A stretch of DNA of 24,501 nt, taken from positions 1 to 24,501 of the forward strand of contig CAYLRW010000022.1 in assembly GCA_964386405.1 (NCBI GenBank), read 5' to 3'. Each line of letters opens with the position of its first letter. Within the stretch, counting starts at the first letter, position 1. The position numbers were made by a program, and so were the translations under genes. This document shows, in pieces, positions 7,847 to 14,814 of the stretch. This DNA is from RZYP01 sp964386405. GTDB lineage: Bacteria; Bacillota; Negativicutes; Acidaminococcales; Acidaminococcaceae. Below the pieces are notes generated by a model. It was not told the DNA's origin. It did no database searches and was given only the letters and a program-made list of their open reading frames with translations.

Positions 7847-8671
7847 ATGGAGGCTGTTCGTGCTGATCTGCACCTGCATAGTACTGCATCGGATGGAACC
7901 TGGCGGCCACAGGAATTAGTTATAGCTGCCAAACAGGCAAACTTGGGTGCTATTGCTGTAACGGATCACGAAAGCATTGCAAATGTTATTGAAACAGAAA
8001 GATATGCACTTGAAGCAGGTTTGAAATTCCTGCGCGGAGTGGAAATCTCAACAACCAAGGATGAAACAAGTTTTCATGTGCTTGCTTATGGTATTGATGT
8101 TGCTGATAAACATTTGCTGGAGCTATTGAACCATAATGAATATCTTTTAGCTAAAAAGGATGAAGACAGCATTCGTATATTGGCAGAAAAAGGCTGGCCT
8201 GTCTCTTTGAAGGAGTTCCACGGCTATGAGTATGACAGGTGCCGTGGTGGTTGGAAGGCTTTGTGTTATTTGCAGGACAAGGGATTATGTACGGATATCA
8301 TGGATTTCTTCAATAGAATCTTTATCAAAGAAAATAAACTTGGTTTTCCGGTCTTTCCTTCAATCGCAGAAACCATTGATGTCATTCATAACGCCGGTGG
8401 GGTGGCGATACTAGCTCACGCGGCCAGCGAAATGCATGGCCCTGGTCTTGCCAATACAATGGCTGAAATGGCGTTGGAAAAATTTGATGGGTTTGAATGT
8501 TATCACTCAAAACACAGCGAGGAAGATACTAAAAAATTATTAGAACACTGTCAAAACAATAATCTCTTGATCAGTGGCGGCAGTGATTGTCATGGCGACT
8601 TCGTTAAATCAAGAATTATTGGCAACCCTGAAATCTTCACAAAAAATTTAAATTTGCCGGGCCTGCTCTAG
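7847..8671 (+). CDS. PHP-domain phosphoesterase
   Basis: A 274-residue cytoplasmic metal-dependent phosphoesterase of the PHP family (polymerase and histidinol phosphatase), with no signal peptide. Metal ligands are visible in ADLHLHSTASDG (near residue 6), AVTDHES (about 41-47), RGVEIS, ILAHAASEMHG and GGSDCHGD near the C-terminus. Related stand-alone proteins act on nucleoside 3',5'-bisphosphates or RNA 5' ends, but the substrate here is open. AGGAGGT at 7834-7840 overlaps the stop of the upstream gene and fixes the start at ATG 7847 rather than the upstream TTG 7811. Co-translation with the LtaS-like gene is likely. Confidence 0.87.
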   Translation: MEAVRADLHLHSTASDGTWRPQELVIAAKQANLGAIAVTDHESIANVIETERYALEAGLKFLRGVEISTTKDETSFHVLAYGIDVADKHLLELLNHNEYLLAKKDEDSIRILAEKGWPVSLKEFHGYEYDRCRGGWKALCYLQDKGLCTDIMDFFNRIFIKENKLGFPVFPSIAETIDVIHNAGGVAILAHAASEMHGPGLANTMAEMALEKFDGFECYHSKHSEEDTKKLLEHCQNNNLLISGGSDCHGDFVKSRIIGNPEIFTKNLNLPGLL

Positions 8672-8677
8672 AGCAGG
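8662..8677. repeat. Perfect 16-base palindrome at the PHP gene stop
   Basis: CCTGCTCTAGAGCAGG is an exact palindrome that includes the stop codon at 8669-8671, followed by a short T run at about 8687-8691. It could be a weak terminator or attenuating hairpin before the DUF362 gene, or a protein-binding site. Confidence 0.4.
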
Positions 8678-8734
8678 GAAATACCCTTTTTGTGCGAATA
8701 CTATTTAGGAGTAATGCACAAGGAGGGTTTTTTT

Positions 8735-9850
8735 ATGACTGAAAAGAGCAAAGTTTATATTTCTTACTTGCGCAGTAAGGGGCCTAGAACGAATAAAGGT
8801 GCAAAAATTCGCGGGCTTTTTGACATAGCCGGTTTTGCAGGGTTTATTGCTCAGAATGAATTGACTGCAGTTAAGCTGCATGTGGGAGAAGCAGGTAATG
8901 ATGCTTATGTTTCGCCTGTGCTGGTAAGACAAATTGTAGACAGAATTAAGCAGGCTGGCGGACGTCCCTATCTTACGGATACCAATACTCTGTATTCTGG
9001 TAGCCGCCATGACGCCGTAAATCACCTGGAAACAGCTTTGGCACATGGGTTTGGCATGGAAGTCACGGGAGCTCCTTTCATCATTGCAGACGGCCTTCAC
9101 GGCGGCAATTGCAAAGAAATAAGCGTAGGACTTACGCATTTTGACAAGGTACATATTGCTGGAGACATAGTTGATGCCGGCAGCATGATAGTCGTTTCTC
9201 ATTTTAAAGGTCATGAGATGGCTGGTTTTGGTGGTGCCTTAAAAAACCTGGCAATGGGCTGTGCTCCTGCTATTGGCAAAAAGGAGCAGCATGCCCTTTG
9301 TTTCAAGGTAAAGAAAGAAGGCTGCATCAGTTGCAGGGCTTGTACCTTGGTTTGCCCGCAACATGCGATAAGTCTTGACACTGATCGTAAAGCTGAGATT
9401 GATCCCAGCTTGTGTATTGGCTGTGGTGAATGTTTGACAGTTTGCCCTAAAAAAACAATTGAGATTGATTGGGCAACAGAAATTGATCCTTTCCTGGAAC
9501 GTATGGTTGAATATGCTTATGGGGCTGTTGCCAATAAAAAAGATAAAGTAGGTTATATAACGCTGGTGGTAAATGTGACGCCATTATGTGACTGTGTGCC
9601 TTGGAGTGATGCACCAATTGTGCCCGATATCGGCTTCTTGTCTTCAACGGATCCAGTAGCGATTGACCAGGCAGCTTATGATTTGGTCAAAGCGGCAGAA
9701 GGTTTGGCTGATTCAGCATTGGGCAAGGCTTTGCCTGCTGGTGCTGACAAGTTTACGCATCTACATGATTATGTAGATGGTACAAAAGCGCTTGCTTATG
9801 CGGAGAAAATTGGCATGGGCAGCAGAAACTATGAATTGATCGAATTGTAA
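8735..9850 (+). CDS. DUF362 protein with two internal [4Fe-4S] ferredoxin motifs
   Basis: A 371-residue cytoplasmic protein with an N-terminal and C-terminal DUF362 body split by a 2x[4Fe-4S] ferredoxin insert. The cluster motifs are C197/C200/C203/C207 (CISCRACTLVCP) and C227/C230/C233/C237 (CIGCGECLTVCP). The DUF362 signature VVSHFKGHEMAGFGGALKN precedes the insert. The family is widespread in anaerobes and usually annotated as a 4Fe-4S protein of unknown function; an electron-transfer or cluster-handling role is likely, without a known substrate. AAGGAGGG about 7 bases before ATG 8735 decides the start over the upstream TTG. It follows the PHP gene by 63 bases and may be partly uncoupled from it by the palindrome at 8662-8677. 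Confidence 0.87.
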   Translation: MTEKSKVYISYLRSKGPRTNKGAKIRGLFDIAGFAGFIAQNELTAVKLHVGEAGNDAYVSPVLVRQIVDRIKQAGGRPYLTDTNTLYSGSRHDAVNHLETALAHGFGMEVTGAPFIIADGLHGGNCKEISVGLTHFDKVHIAGDIVDAGSMIVVSHFKGHEMAGFGGALKNLAMGCAPAIGKKEQHALCFKVKKEGCISCRACTLVCPQHAISLDTDRKAEIDPSLCIGCGECLTVCPKKTIEIDWATEIDPFLERMVEYAYGAVANKKDKVGYITLVVNVTPLCDCVPWSDAPIVPDIGFLSSTDPVAIDQAAYDLVKAAEGLADSALGKALPAGADKFTHLHDYVDGTKALAYAEKIGMGSRNYELIEL

Positions 9851-9865
9851 AGACTGAGCATACGA

Positions 9866-9901
9866 AAAAAGGCTTCTCGATTTTGAACGAGAAGCCTTTT
9901 T
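9866..9901. terminator. Bidirectional terminator between the DUF362 gene and glnN
   Basis: AAAAAGGCTTCTCG and its complement pair (9866-9879 with 9888-9901) around an 8-base loop, with A and T tracts on either side, serving the two convergent genes. Confidence 0.9.
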
Positions 9902-9940
9902 GTATACTTGGATGTAATTATATCTGATGGGGTATTTTAT

Positions 9941-12031
9941 TTAATTTACGCCGAACAATAACTGACCATAAGTCGGATAAGTGAGATATTTTTCGCTGAT
10001 CATCGTCTCAAGTTCATCAGCTGCAGTACGGATTTCAAGCATCGCCGCGAAAACATTTTCGTGATAGTAGTTGGCAATTGCTTCGCCGCCTTCTACAGTA
10101 GCTGCTTCTGCCAAAGCTTTTTCCAAGCCGGCAGTTTGTTGACAAAGCGTTGTAGAAAGTGCAGTGATTTTTTTGATTGTTTCGAGTTCATAAGTGCCTT
10201 CAACATCAAGACCAGCCATTTTTTTGTTGGCAATGGTAGCAGCTAAGTCACTAGCTGCAGCAGAAGCCGATGGCAATAGATCTTTAGTGATCATTTCAGC
10301 CAAGCAGAGACCTTCAATTCTGATGGTCTTAGCGTAGTTCTCCAACAGGATTTCTGCGCGAGCATGAATTTCAGCTTCAGTAAAGATGCTGTGCTTAATG
10401 AACAAATCAATGTTCTTCTTTGCAAGCATATAAGGAATTGCTTCCGGAGTTGATTTAAGGTTAAGAAGTCCCCTCATTTTGGCCTCTTCTACCCATGCGT
10501 CTGTGTAACCATCACCATTGAAGATAATGCGTTTGTGCGCAGCAATGGTTTCTTTGATTAAAGTTTTAATAGCAGCATCTTTATCGACTGCTTTTTCTAT
10601 AATGTCTGCGAATTGATCAAGCTCTTCGGCTACTATCGTGTTCAGCACGATGTTTGGACCGGAGACGGAGAAAGCAGAACCTAACATGCGGAATTCAAAT
10701 TTATTGCCAGTGAAAGCAAAGGGGGAAGTGCGGTTCCTGTCGGTGGTGTCCTGGGCGAAGAGTGGGATAACATTGCCGCCGATTTGCATTAATTTCTCAC
10801 CGTCGGAATTGTATTCTTCACCTTTTTCAATGGCTTCCAGGATTGCCGTCAGTTCTGAGCCAAGGAAAGCGGAAACAATGGCCGGTGGAGCTTCGTTAGC
10901 ACCAAGACGGTGATCATTGCCTGCGCTTGCAACAGATACGCGAAGCAAATCCTGATATTCATCAACAGCTTTAATAATGGCCGCCAGAAAGAGCAGGAAC
11001 CGGGTATTTTTTTGTGGTTCTGGACCAGGGTTCAATAAATTGTCGCCTTCAGCAGTACCGATGGACCAGTTATTATGTTTGCCACTGCCGTTAACGCCGG
11101 CAAATGGTTTTTCATGCAAAAGACATACTAAATCATGTTTAGCTGCAACGCGTTTCATAAACTCCATCATTAATTGGTTATGATCAGTAGCGATATTGGT
11201 GGAAGTGAAAATTGGAGCTAATTCATGCTGGGCAGGCGCAACTTCATTATGTTCTGTTTTGGCAAGTACTCCGAGTTTCCAGAGTTCTTCATCTAAATCT
11301 TGCATAAAAGCCATTACGCGCGGTTTAATGATGCCGAAGTAGTGATCTTCCATTTCCTGGCCTTTAGGAGGCATTGCGCCCAGAAGAGTACGACCGGTGT
11401 ATACAAGGTCACGTCTTTTCTCCCACATTGCTTTATCAACAAGGAAGTATTCTTGTTCCGGACCAACAGTAGTGGTAACTTTCTCTGTCGGAGTGCCAAA
11501 GAGATCCAAGATTCTTCTGGCAGCAACATCAATTGCTGACATGGAACGAAGCAAAGGAGTTTTCTTATCCAAAACTTCGCCGGTATAGGAGCAGAAGGCT
11601 GTTGGGATGCAGAGAGTATTATCTTTAATGAAGGCATAAGAAGTAGGGTCCCAGGCAGTATAACCACGAGCTTCGAAAGTAGCACGCAAGCCGCCGGAAG
11701 GGAAGCTGGAAGCATCAGGTTCGCCTTGAATCAATTCTTTGCCTGAGAAGTCCATGATAATGCGGCCATCAGCCGTAGGAGTAATGAAGCTTTCATGTTT
11801 TTCGGCAGTAATGCCGGTCATCGGTTGGAACCAATGTGTAAAATGTGTTGCGCCTTTTTCTAATGCCCAATCTTTCATGGCATTAGCAATGACATTGGCA
11901 ATTGGTAAATCAAGATTCTTGCCGGTCAAGAGAGCAGCTTTATACGCCTTGTAGGTGGCGGTTGGTAGCTTCTCCTTCATTACGGTTTCATTGAAAACAA
12001 GATCACCAAAAAGTTTTGGAACGTTACTCAT
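9941..12031 (-). CDS. glnN: Glutamine synthetase type III
   Basis: A 696-residue cytoplasmic enzyme making glutamine from glutamate, ammonia and ATP. The length (about 700, against about 450 for GSI) and the N-terminal segment FGDLVFNETVMKEKLP are typical of the GSIII class. Catalytic-domain motifs include VGPEQEYFLVD, the ATP/glutamate region NGSGKHNNWSIGT, the DRNRTSPFAFTGNKFEFR stretch and the GSIII-specific C-terminal helices. ATG at 12031 is preceded by AAGGGGGAAAGG. The gene is monocistronic: a promoter at 12131-12159 and a terminator-like leader hairpin at 12071-12120 precede it, and a shared terminator follows. That leader suggests control by premature termination, presumably linked to nitrogen status. 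Confidence 0.95.
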   Translation of the reverse strand: MSNVPKLFGDLVFNETVMKEKLPTATYKAYKAALLTGKNLDLPIANVIANAMKDWALEKGATHFTHWFQPMTGITAEKHESFITPTADGRIIMDFSGKELIQGEPDASSFPSGGLRATFEARGYTAWDPTSYAFIKDNTLCIPTAFCSYTGEVLDKKTPLLRSMSAIDVAARRILDLFGTPTEKVTTTVGPEQEYFLVDKAMWEKRRDLVYTGRTLLGAMPPKGQEMEDHYFGIIKPRVMAFMQDLDEELWKLGVLAKTEHNEVAPAQHELAPIFTSTNIATDHNQLMMEFMKRVAAKHDLVCLLHEKPFAGVNGSGKHNNWSIGTAEGDNLLNPGPEPQKNTRFLLFLAAIIKAVDEYQDLLRVSVASAGNDHRLGANEAPPAIVSAFLGSELTAILEAIEKGEEYNSDGEKLMQIGGNVIPLFAQDTTDRNRTSPFAFTGNKFEFRMLGSAFSVSGPNIVLNTIVAEELDQFADIIEKAVDKDAAIKTLIKETIAAHKRIIFNGDGYTDAWVEEAKMRGLLNLKSTPEAIPYMLAKKNIDLFIKHSIFTEAEIHARAEILLENYAKTIRIEGLCLAEMITKDLLPSASAAASDLAATIANKKMAGLDVEGTYELETIKKITALSTTLCQQTAGLEKALAEAATVEGGEAIANYYHENVFAAMLEIRTAADELETMISEKYLTYPTYGQLLFGVN

Positions 12032-12070
12032 AACCTTTCCCCCTTAGAAATAATTACATAATTTGCAAAT

Positions 12071-12120
12071 AAAAAAACAACAGCGCTGGTCCGGGCTTTA
12101 ACCCGCAACAACACTGTTGC
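12071..12120 (-). promoter_or_regulatory. glnN leader hairpin with terminator-like T tract (candidate attenuator)
   Basis: On the minus strand, bases 12112-12119 pair with 12078-12085 (one G-U pair) enclosing a small CGGG/CCCG hairpin (12102-12105 with 12092-12095, six-base loop), and seven Ts follow at 12077-12071. The 5' arm can instead form a perfect 6-base-pair hairpin (GCAACA, loop GTGT, TGTTGC; 12120-12105), which would free the terminator's 3' arm. The hairpin starts only about 10 bases after the predicted transcription start, so it lies in the glnN mRNA leader. The class is not recognised. Confidence 0.65.
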
Positions 12121-12130
12121 TTATAGAGGC

Positions 12131-12159
12131 AGTATAATACAAAATTTGGAATTTGTAAA
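12131..12159 (-). promoter_or_regulatory. glnN promoter
   Basis: Minus strand TTTACA (12159-12154), an exact 17-base spacer and TATACT (12136-12131) make a good housekeeping-type promoter reading into the leader hairpin. Confidence 0.75.
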
Positions 12160-12205
12160 TACTTTTTTTGACATAAAACAAAATAATATTTTTTGTAACA
12201 GAAAT

Positions 12206-12270
12206 AACGTTCGGAAAAAAGCCCAAAATGAGACTTTTTTTACTAAATATAGGAAAAACATTCGGAAAAA
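12206..12270 (+). repeat. Two direct repeats upstream of purC
   Basis: AACGTTCGGAAAAA (12206-12219) and AACATTCGGAAAAA (12257-12270) differ at one base, point the same way and start 51 bases apart; the second ends just before the purC -35 box. The core GTTCGG is the complement of the CCGAAC core of Bacillus PurR boxes, though those are usually inverted rather than direct. A purine-responsive operator is inferred. Confidence 0.5.
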
Positions 12271-12272
12271 TA

Positions 12273-12301
12273 TTGACATGGCACTATATATGAGCTAAAC
12301 T
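12273..12301 (+). promoter_or_regulatory. purC promoter
   Basis: TTGACA (12273-12278), a 17-base spacer and TAAACT (12296-12301) lie about 100 bases upstream of purC. The rest of the 12032-12400 gap holds the glnN promoter and leader and the purC repeats; no gene is seen there. Confidence 0.7.
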
Positions 12302-12400
12302 AAGTACGCAAATAAAGCGTTTTTATAAAGAAATCATGATATAAGTTTGTTTATATGAAATTTATATAAATATGAAAAAGGAAAGCAGGGGGAAGAATTT

Positions 12401-13105
12401 ATGGCAACCATGTTGTATGAAGGCAAAGCAAAAAAGATTTTTACTACTGAAAATCCAAATGAAATCGTCGTTTATTATAAGGACGATGCGACTGCTCTTA
12501 ACGGTTTGAAAAAAGGAACCATTATTGATAAGGGCGTCATGAATAATACTATCACGACTTTCTTCTTTGATTTGTTGGGTAAAAATGGTATTCCTCATCA
12601 TCAAATCAAAAAACTGAGCGACCGTGAAGCTCTTTGCAAAAAAGTAACTATTATCCCTGTGGAAGTTGTTACTCGTAACATTGCAGCTGGCAGCCTGGCT
12701 AAAAAAATGGGCGTTGAAGAAGGCTTGATTTTGAAAAGACCGCTTGTTGAATTCTATTACAAGAACGATGATCTTGGCGATCCAATGATTAATGCTGATT
12801 ATGCAGTATCCTTTGACTTTGGTACTGATGCTCAAATCGCTCAAATGAAAGAATACGCTCTTAAAATCAATGAAATACTCAAAGCCTTCCTATTAGAAAG
12901 GAAAATTGAATTAGTCGACTTTAAACTGGAGTTTGGCGTTGATGCTGAAGGCAAAGTAATTCTTGCTGACGAAATCACTCCGGATACTGCCAGACTTTGG
13001 GATGCTGATACTAAAGAAAAACTTGATAAGGATCGTTTCCGCAGAGATATGGGTAATGTTGAAGAAGCTTATCAAGAAGTTATCCGTCGTTTGATTGGTA
13101 AATAA
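12401..13105 (+). CDS. purC: Phosphoribosylaminoimidazole-succinocarboxamide synthase
   Basis: A 234-residue SAICAR synthetase that joins CAIR and aspartate using ATP in de novo purine synthesis. The family motifs LYEGKAKKIF (near residue 4), IPVEVVTRNIAAGSL (about 85-99), DFKLEFG and LADEITPDTARLWD are all intact, and the length is normal for bacterial short-form PurC. AGGGGGAA lies about 8 bases before ATG 12401. It has its own promoter and terminator, and no other pur gene is beside it, so it appears to be a stand-alone transcription unit, unlike the long pur operons of many Firmicutes. The upstream repeats are candidate purine-regulator sites. Confidence 0.96.
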   Translation: MATMLYEGKAKKIFTTENPNEIVVYYKDDATALNGLKKGTIIDKGVMNNTITTFFFDLLGKNGIPHHQIKKLSDREALCKKVTIIPVEVVTRNIAAGSLAKKMGVEEGLILKRPLVEFYYKNDDLGDPMINADYAVSFDFGTDAQIAQMKEYALKINEILKAFLLERKIELVDFKLEFGVDAEGKVILADEITPDTARLWDADTKEKLDKDRFRRDMGNVEEAYQEVIRRLIGK

Positions 13106-13119
13106 TTGCATAATATTTA

Positions 13120-13149
13120 GACTCGCTGTAAATCAGCGAGTCTTTTTTT
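13120..13149 (+). terminator. Rho-independent terminator of purC
   Basis: GACTCGCTG (13120-13128) pairs exactly with CAGCGAGTC (13134-13142) around TAAAT, followed by seven Ts. Confidence 0.93.
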
Positions 13150-13162
13150 GCATGCAAGAAAG

Positions 13163-13191
13163 TTGACAAGCATTGCCGATGGATTGATAAT
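13163..13191 (+). promoter_or_regulatory. Promoter of the PaaI-type thioesterase gene
   Basis: TTGACA (13163-13168), a 17-base spacer and GATAAT (13186-13191) lie directly after the purC terminator. Confidence 0.7.
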
Positions 13192-13226
13192 ATAGGAGTA
13201 TTGTTGATTTGTAGTTTGACGGGGAA

Positions 13227-13676
13227 GTGATTGTTATTTCCGGTGATAAAGAAATAGTAATAAAGAAAATAAAAGACATCTATGCTGGAAATCCATTTTT
13301 TAATTTATGTGAAATGAAAATTGAAGATATTGAGTACGGTGGTGTAGTATTGGGTCTTGCCATTGATGCCGAAAAGCATACAAACCATAGTCATAATGCT
13401 CATGGCGGTGCTATTGCCGCTTTAGCAGATACGGCTTTGGGAGTTTCTGCAGCTACTGTTTCCAAAAGAGTTGTAACGTCTTCTTTGCAGGTTTCTTTTA
13501 TTAAAGGTTTGCATGAAGGAAGTTATGCAAGGGCACACGCGAAAATTATCAGTGATGACGGTAAATATATGGTTATTCGCGGCGAAGTATTAAGCGCGGG
13601 GGAATTGATTGCTGAGGTAATGGCGACAATGGTTATTGTTGGTGAATACAGTGAAATACCGACAGAATGGGAATAG
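13227..13676 (+). CDS. PaaI-family hotdog-fold thioesterase
   Basis: A 149-residue cytoplasmic acyl-CoA thioesterase-like protein. The hotdog motif is N53-H-S-H-N-A-H59-G60-G61 followed by LAD68TALG on the central helix, and the C-terminal strand region ends with the usual AEVMATMVI. Substrates in the family include phenylacetyl-CoA and related aryl or short acyl-CoAs; no neighbouring catabolic gene narrows this. The only good upstream start is GTG 13227, but its GGGGAA sequence touches the start codon, an unusually short spacing; ATG 13314 would cut off the first helix and has no ribosome binding site. The N-terminus is therefore uncertain. It has its own promoter and a strong terminator. 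Confidence 0.85.
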   Translation: MIVISGDKEIVIKKIKDIYAGNPFFNLCEMKIEDIEYGGVVLGLAIDAEKHTNHSHNAHGGAIAALADTALGVSAATVSKRVVTSSLQVSFIKGLHEGSYARAHAKIISDDGKYMVIRGEVLSAGELIAEVMATMVIVGEYSEIPTEWE

Positions 13677-13701
13677 CAATTAAAAACTGGCGTACATAAA
13701 T

Positions 13702-13740
13702 AATAAGGAAGGCTATCTAAAATAGATGGCCTTCCTTATT
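13702..13740. terminator. Bidirectional terminator between the thioesterase and the HPD coiled-coil gene
   Basis: A long near-perfect hairpin: 13702-13713 pairs with 13729-13740, then a G-T pair and 13715-13719 with 13723-13727, loop AAA. A-rich and T-rich ends allow action on both strands. Confidence 0.88.
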
Positions 13741-13870
13741 TAATATACATTAGGTTTCAAGCTGGCAAGGGCTGAAGAGTTCCTCGCACTGCTCACACGC
13801 GATAATTTGCCTGCAAGCAGTCAGTCGCTGATGTGCAGCAAGCCCGTCACTTCTTAGTCCTTGCTCTCTT

Positions 13871-14671
13871 CTAATTACTTCTGGAAGCGACGAGTTCCTT
13901 AAGCTGATTTTCAAAGCGGGCAAAATGCGTTTCATAGTAATTGATATGTTCATTTAATTCATGTATTTTGGCATTTAACTGATCGTCGTCGTGTAAAAGT
14001 TCCAGATTAATAAATGGGAACGATTTGAAAAGAAAATTCTGTTGTTCCTGCAAATCATTGATTGCTTTTTCCAGTGCTTCTTTGTTTTGCAAGAGTAAAT
14101 CAGAGTCAGTAATTATAGGCGCAGGTCTTTTAAAACTAAGTGATTTTTCCAGCACCTTTTCCAATTCTGTTAAATCTTTTTTGGAGAAGGCATTAACACC
14201 CTCTTGGTATAGAGCAGAGGCTTCTTCGGATTGCTGGAGATTAAGGTCAGGATGCAGATTGGCAATAAGTTCTTGATAGTTAGAACAAAGCATGTTTTCT
14301 TCGGCAGCAGAAAGTGTGAATTTTTCTGTCTGTGTGAGGGCGAGTTTCAGCAAGTTTGACTGCTCCTGCAACATGGTATTATTTTCTTCAAAATCAATAT
14401 CCAAAATTTTCTCGACAAATTCCAAATCGAGATAGCGGTTGTTGTCGATGAGCTCTTTGACTATTTCAATTTTCCTTCTGATACGCAGGATTGCGCATTG
14501 AATTTGGAAGGATTTTAGTTCCAAATGCCCGATTTTTTCCATATATTCTTTTTCCAAATATTTACTTTTATGAAAAATATTTTGATCAACTTCGAAAATT
14601 AATTCAGCCAGATGATTGCGCAGTTCAGCAGTTTCCTTTTGCAATACTTCAATTTTGGTTTTACTTGGCAT
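13871..14671 (-). CDS. Coiled-coil protein with a J-domain-like HPD segment
   Basis: A 266-residue soluble protein, strongly helical and rich in E, L, K and N, with likely coiled coils at about 5-80 and 195-260. Residues near 132-165 read NYQELIANLHPDLN followed by EEASALYQEGVNAF, which matches helix II, the HPD loop (HPD at 140-142) and helix III of DnaJ J-domains. The basic helix II residues and a clear helix I are weak, so binding to DnaK is possible but not certain. GTG 14680 is open, but ATG 14671 with GGGTGA upstream fits better. It has its own promoter and no operon partner. A cysteine-rich stretch in another frame follows its stop (13750-13870). Function unknown. Confidence 0.75.
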   Translation of the reverse strand: MPSKTKIEVLQKETAELRNHLAELIFEVDQNIFHKSKYLEKEYMEKIGHLELKSFQIQCAILRIRRKIEIVKELIDNNRYLDLEFVEKILDIDFEENNTMLQEQSNLLKLALTQTEKFTLSAAEENMLCSNYQELIANLHPDLNLQQSEEASALYQEGVNAFSKKDLTELEKVLEKSLSFKRPAPIITDSDLLLQNKEALEKAINDLQEQQNFLFKSFPFINLELLHDDDQLNAKIHELNEHINYYETHFARFENQLKELVASRSN

Positions 14672-14715
14672 TAATTTCACCCATTTCTTTCATTTCAGGT
14701 TTATGGCACTTCCTC

Positions 14716-14743
14716 ATTATACTATAAATATCTAATTTGCAAA
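14716..14743 (-). promoter_or_regulatory. Promoter of the HPD coiled-coil gene
   Basis: Minus strand TTTGCA (14743-14738), a 16-base spacer and a perfect TATAAT (14721-14716). Confidence 0.6.
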
Positions 14744-14760
14744 GAAAAAAATAAGTTAAG

Positions 14761-14798
14761 AAAAAACGTCATCGCTGTGAACAACGATGACGTTTTTT
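14761..14798 (-). terminator. Rho-independent terminator of the korDABC operon
   Basis: AAAAAACGTCATCG (14761-14774) pairs exactly with 14785-14798 around a 10-base loop; on the minus strand it is followed by a run of Ts just after the korC stop. Confidence 0.9.
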
Positions 14799-14814
14799 AA
14801 ACCTTGCTTGTTTT

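Noticed and set aside
11314..11715. Minus-strand open frame of 133 codons inside glnN
   Set aside because: It lies in another frame of the glutamine synthetase coding sequence and has no independent support.
12071..12120. ANTAR-protein target or T-box in the glnN leader
   Set aside because: The hexaloop reads UUAAAG, lacking the A1/G4 loop pattern of ANTAR targets, and no T-box specifier or TGGNACC-like sequence is present.
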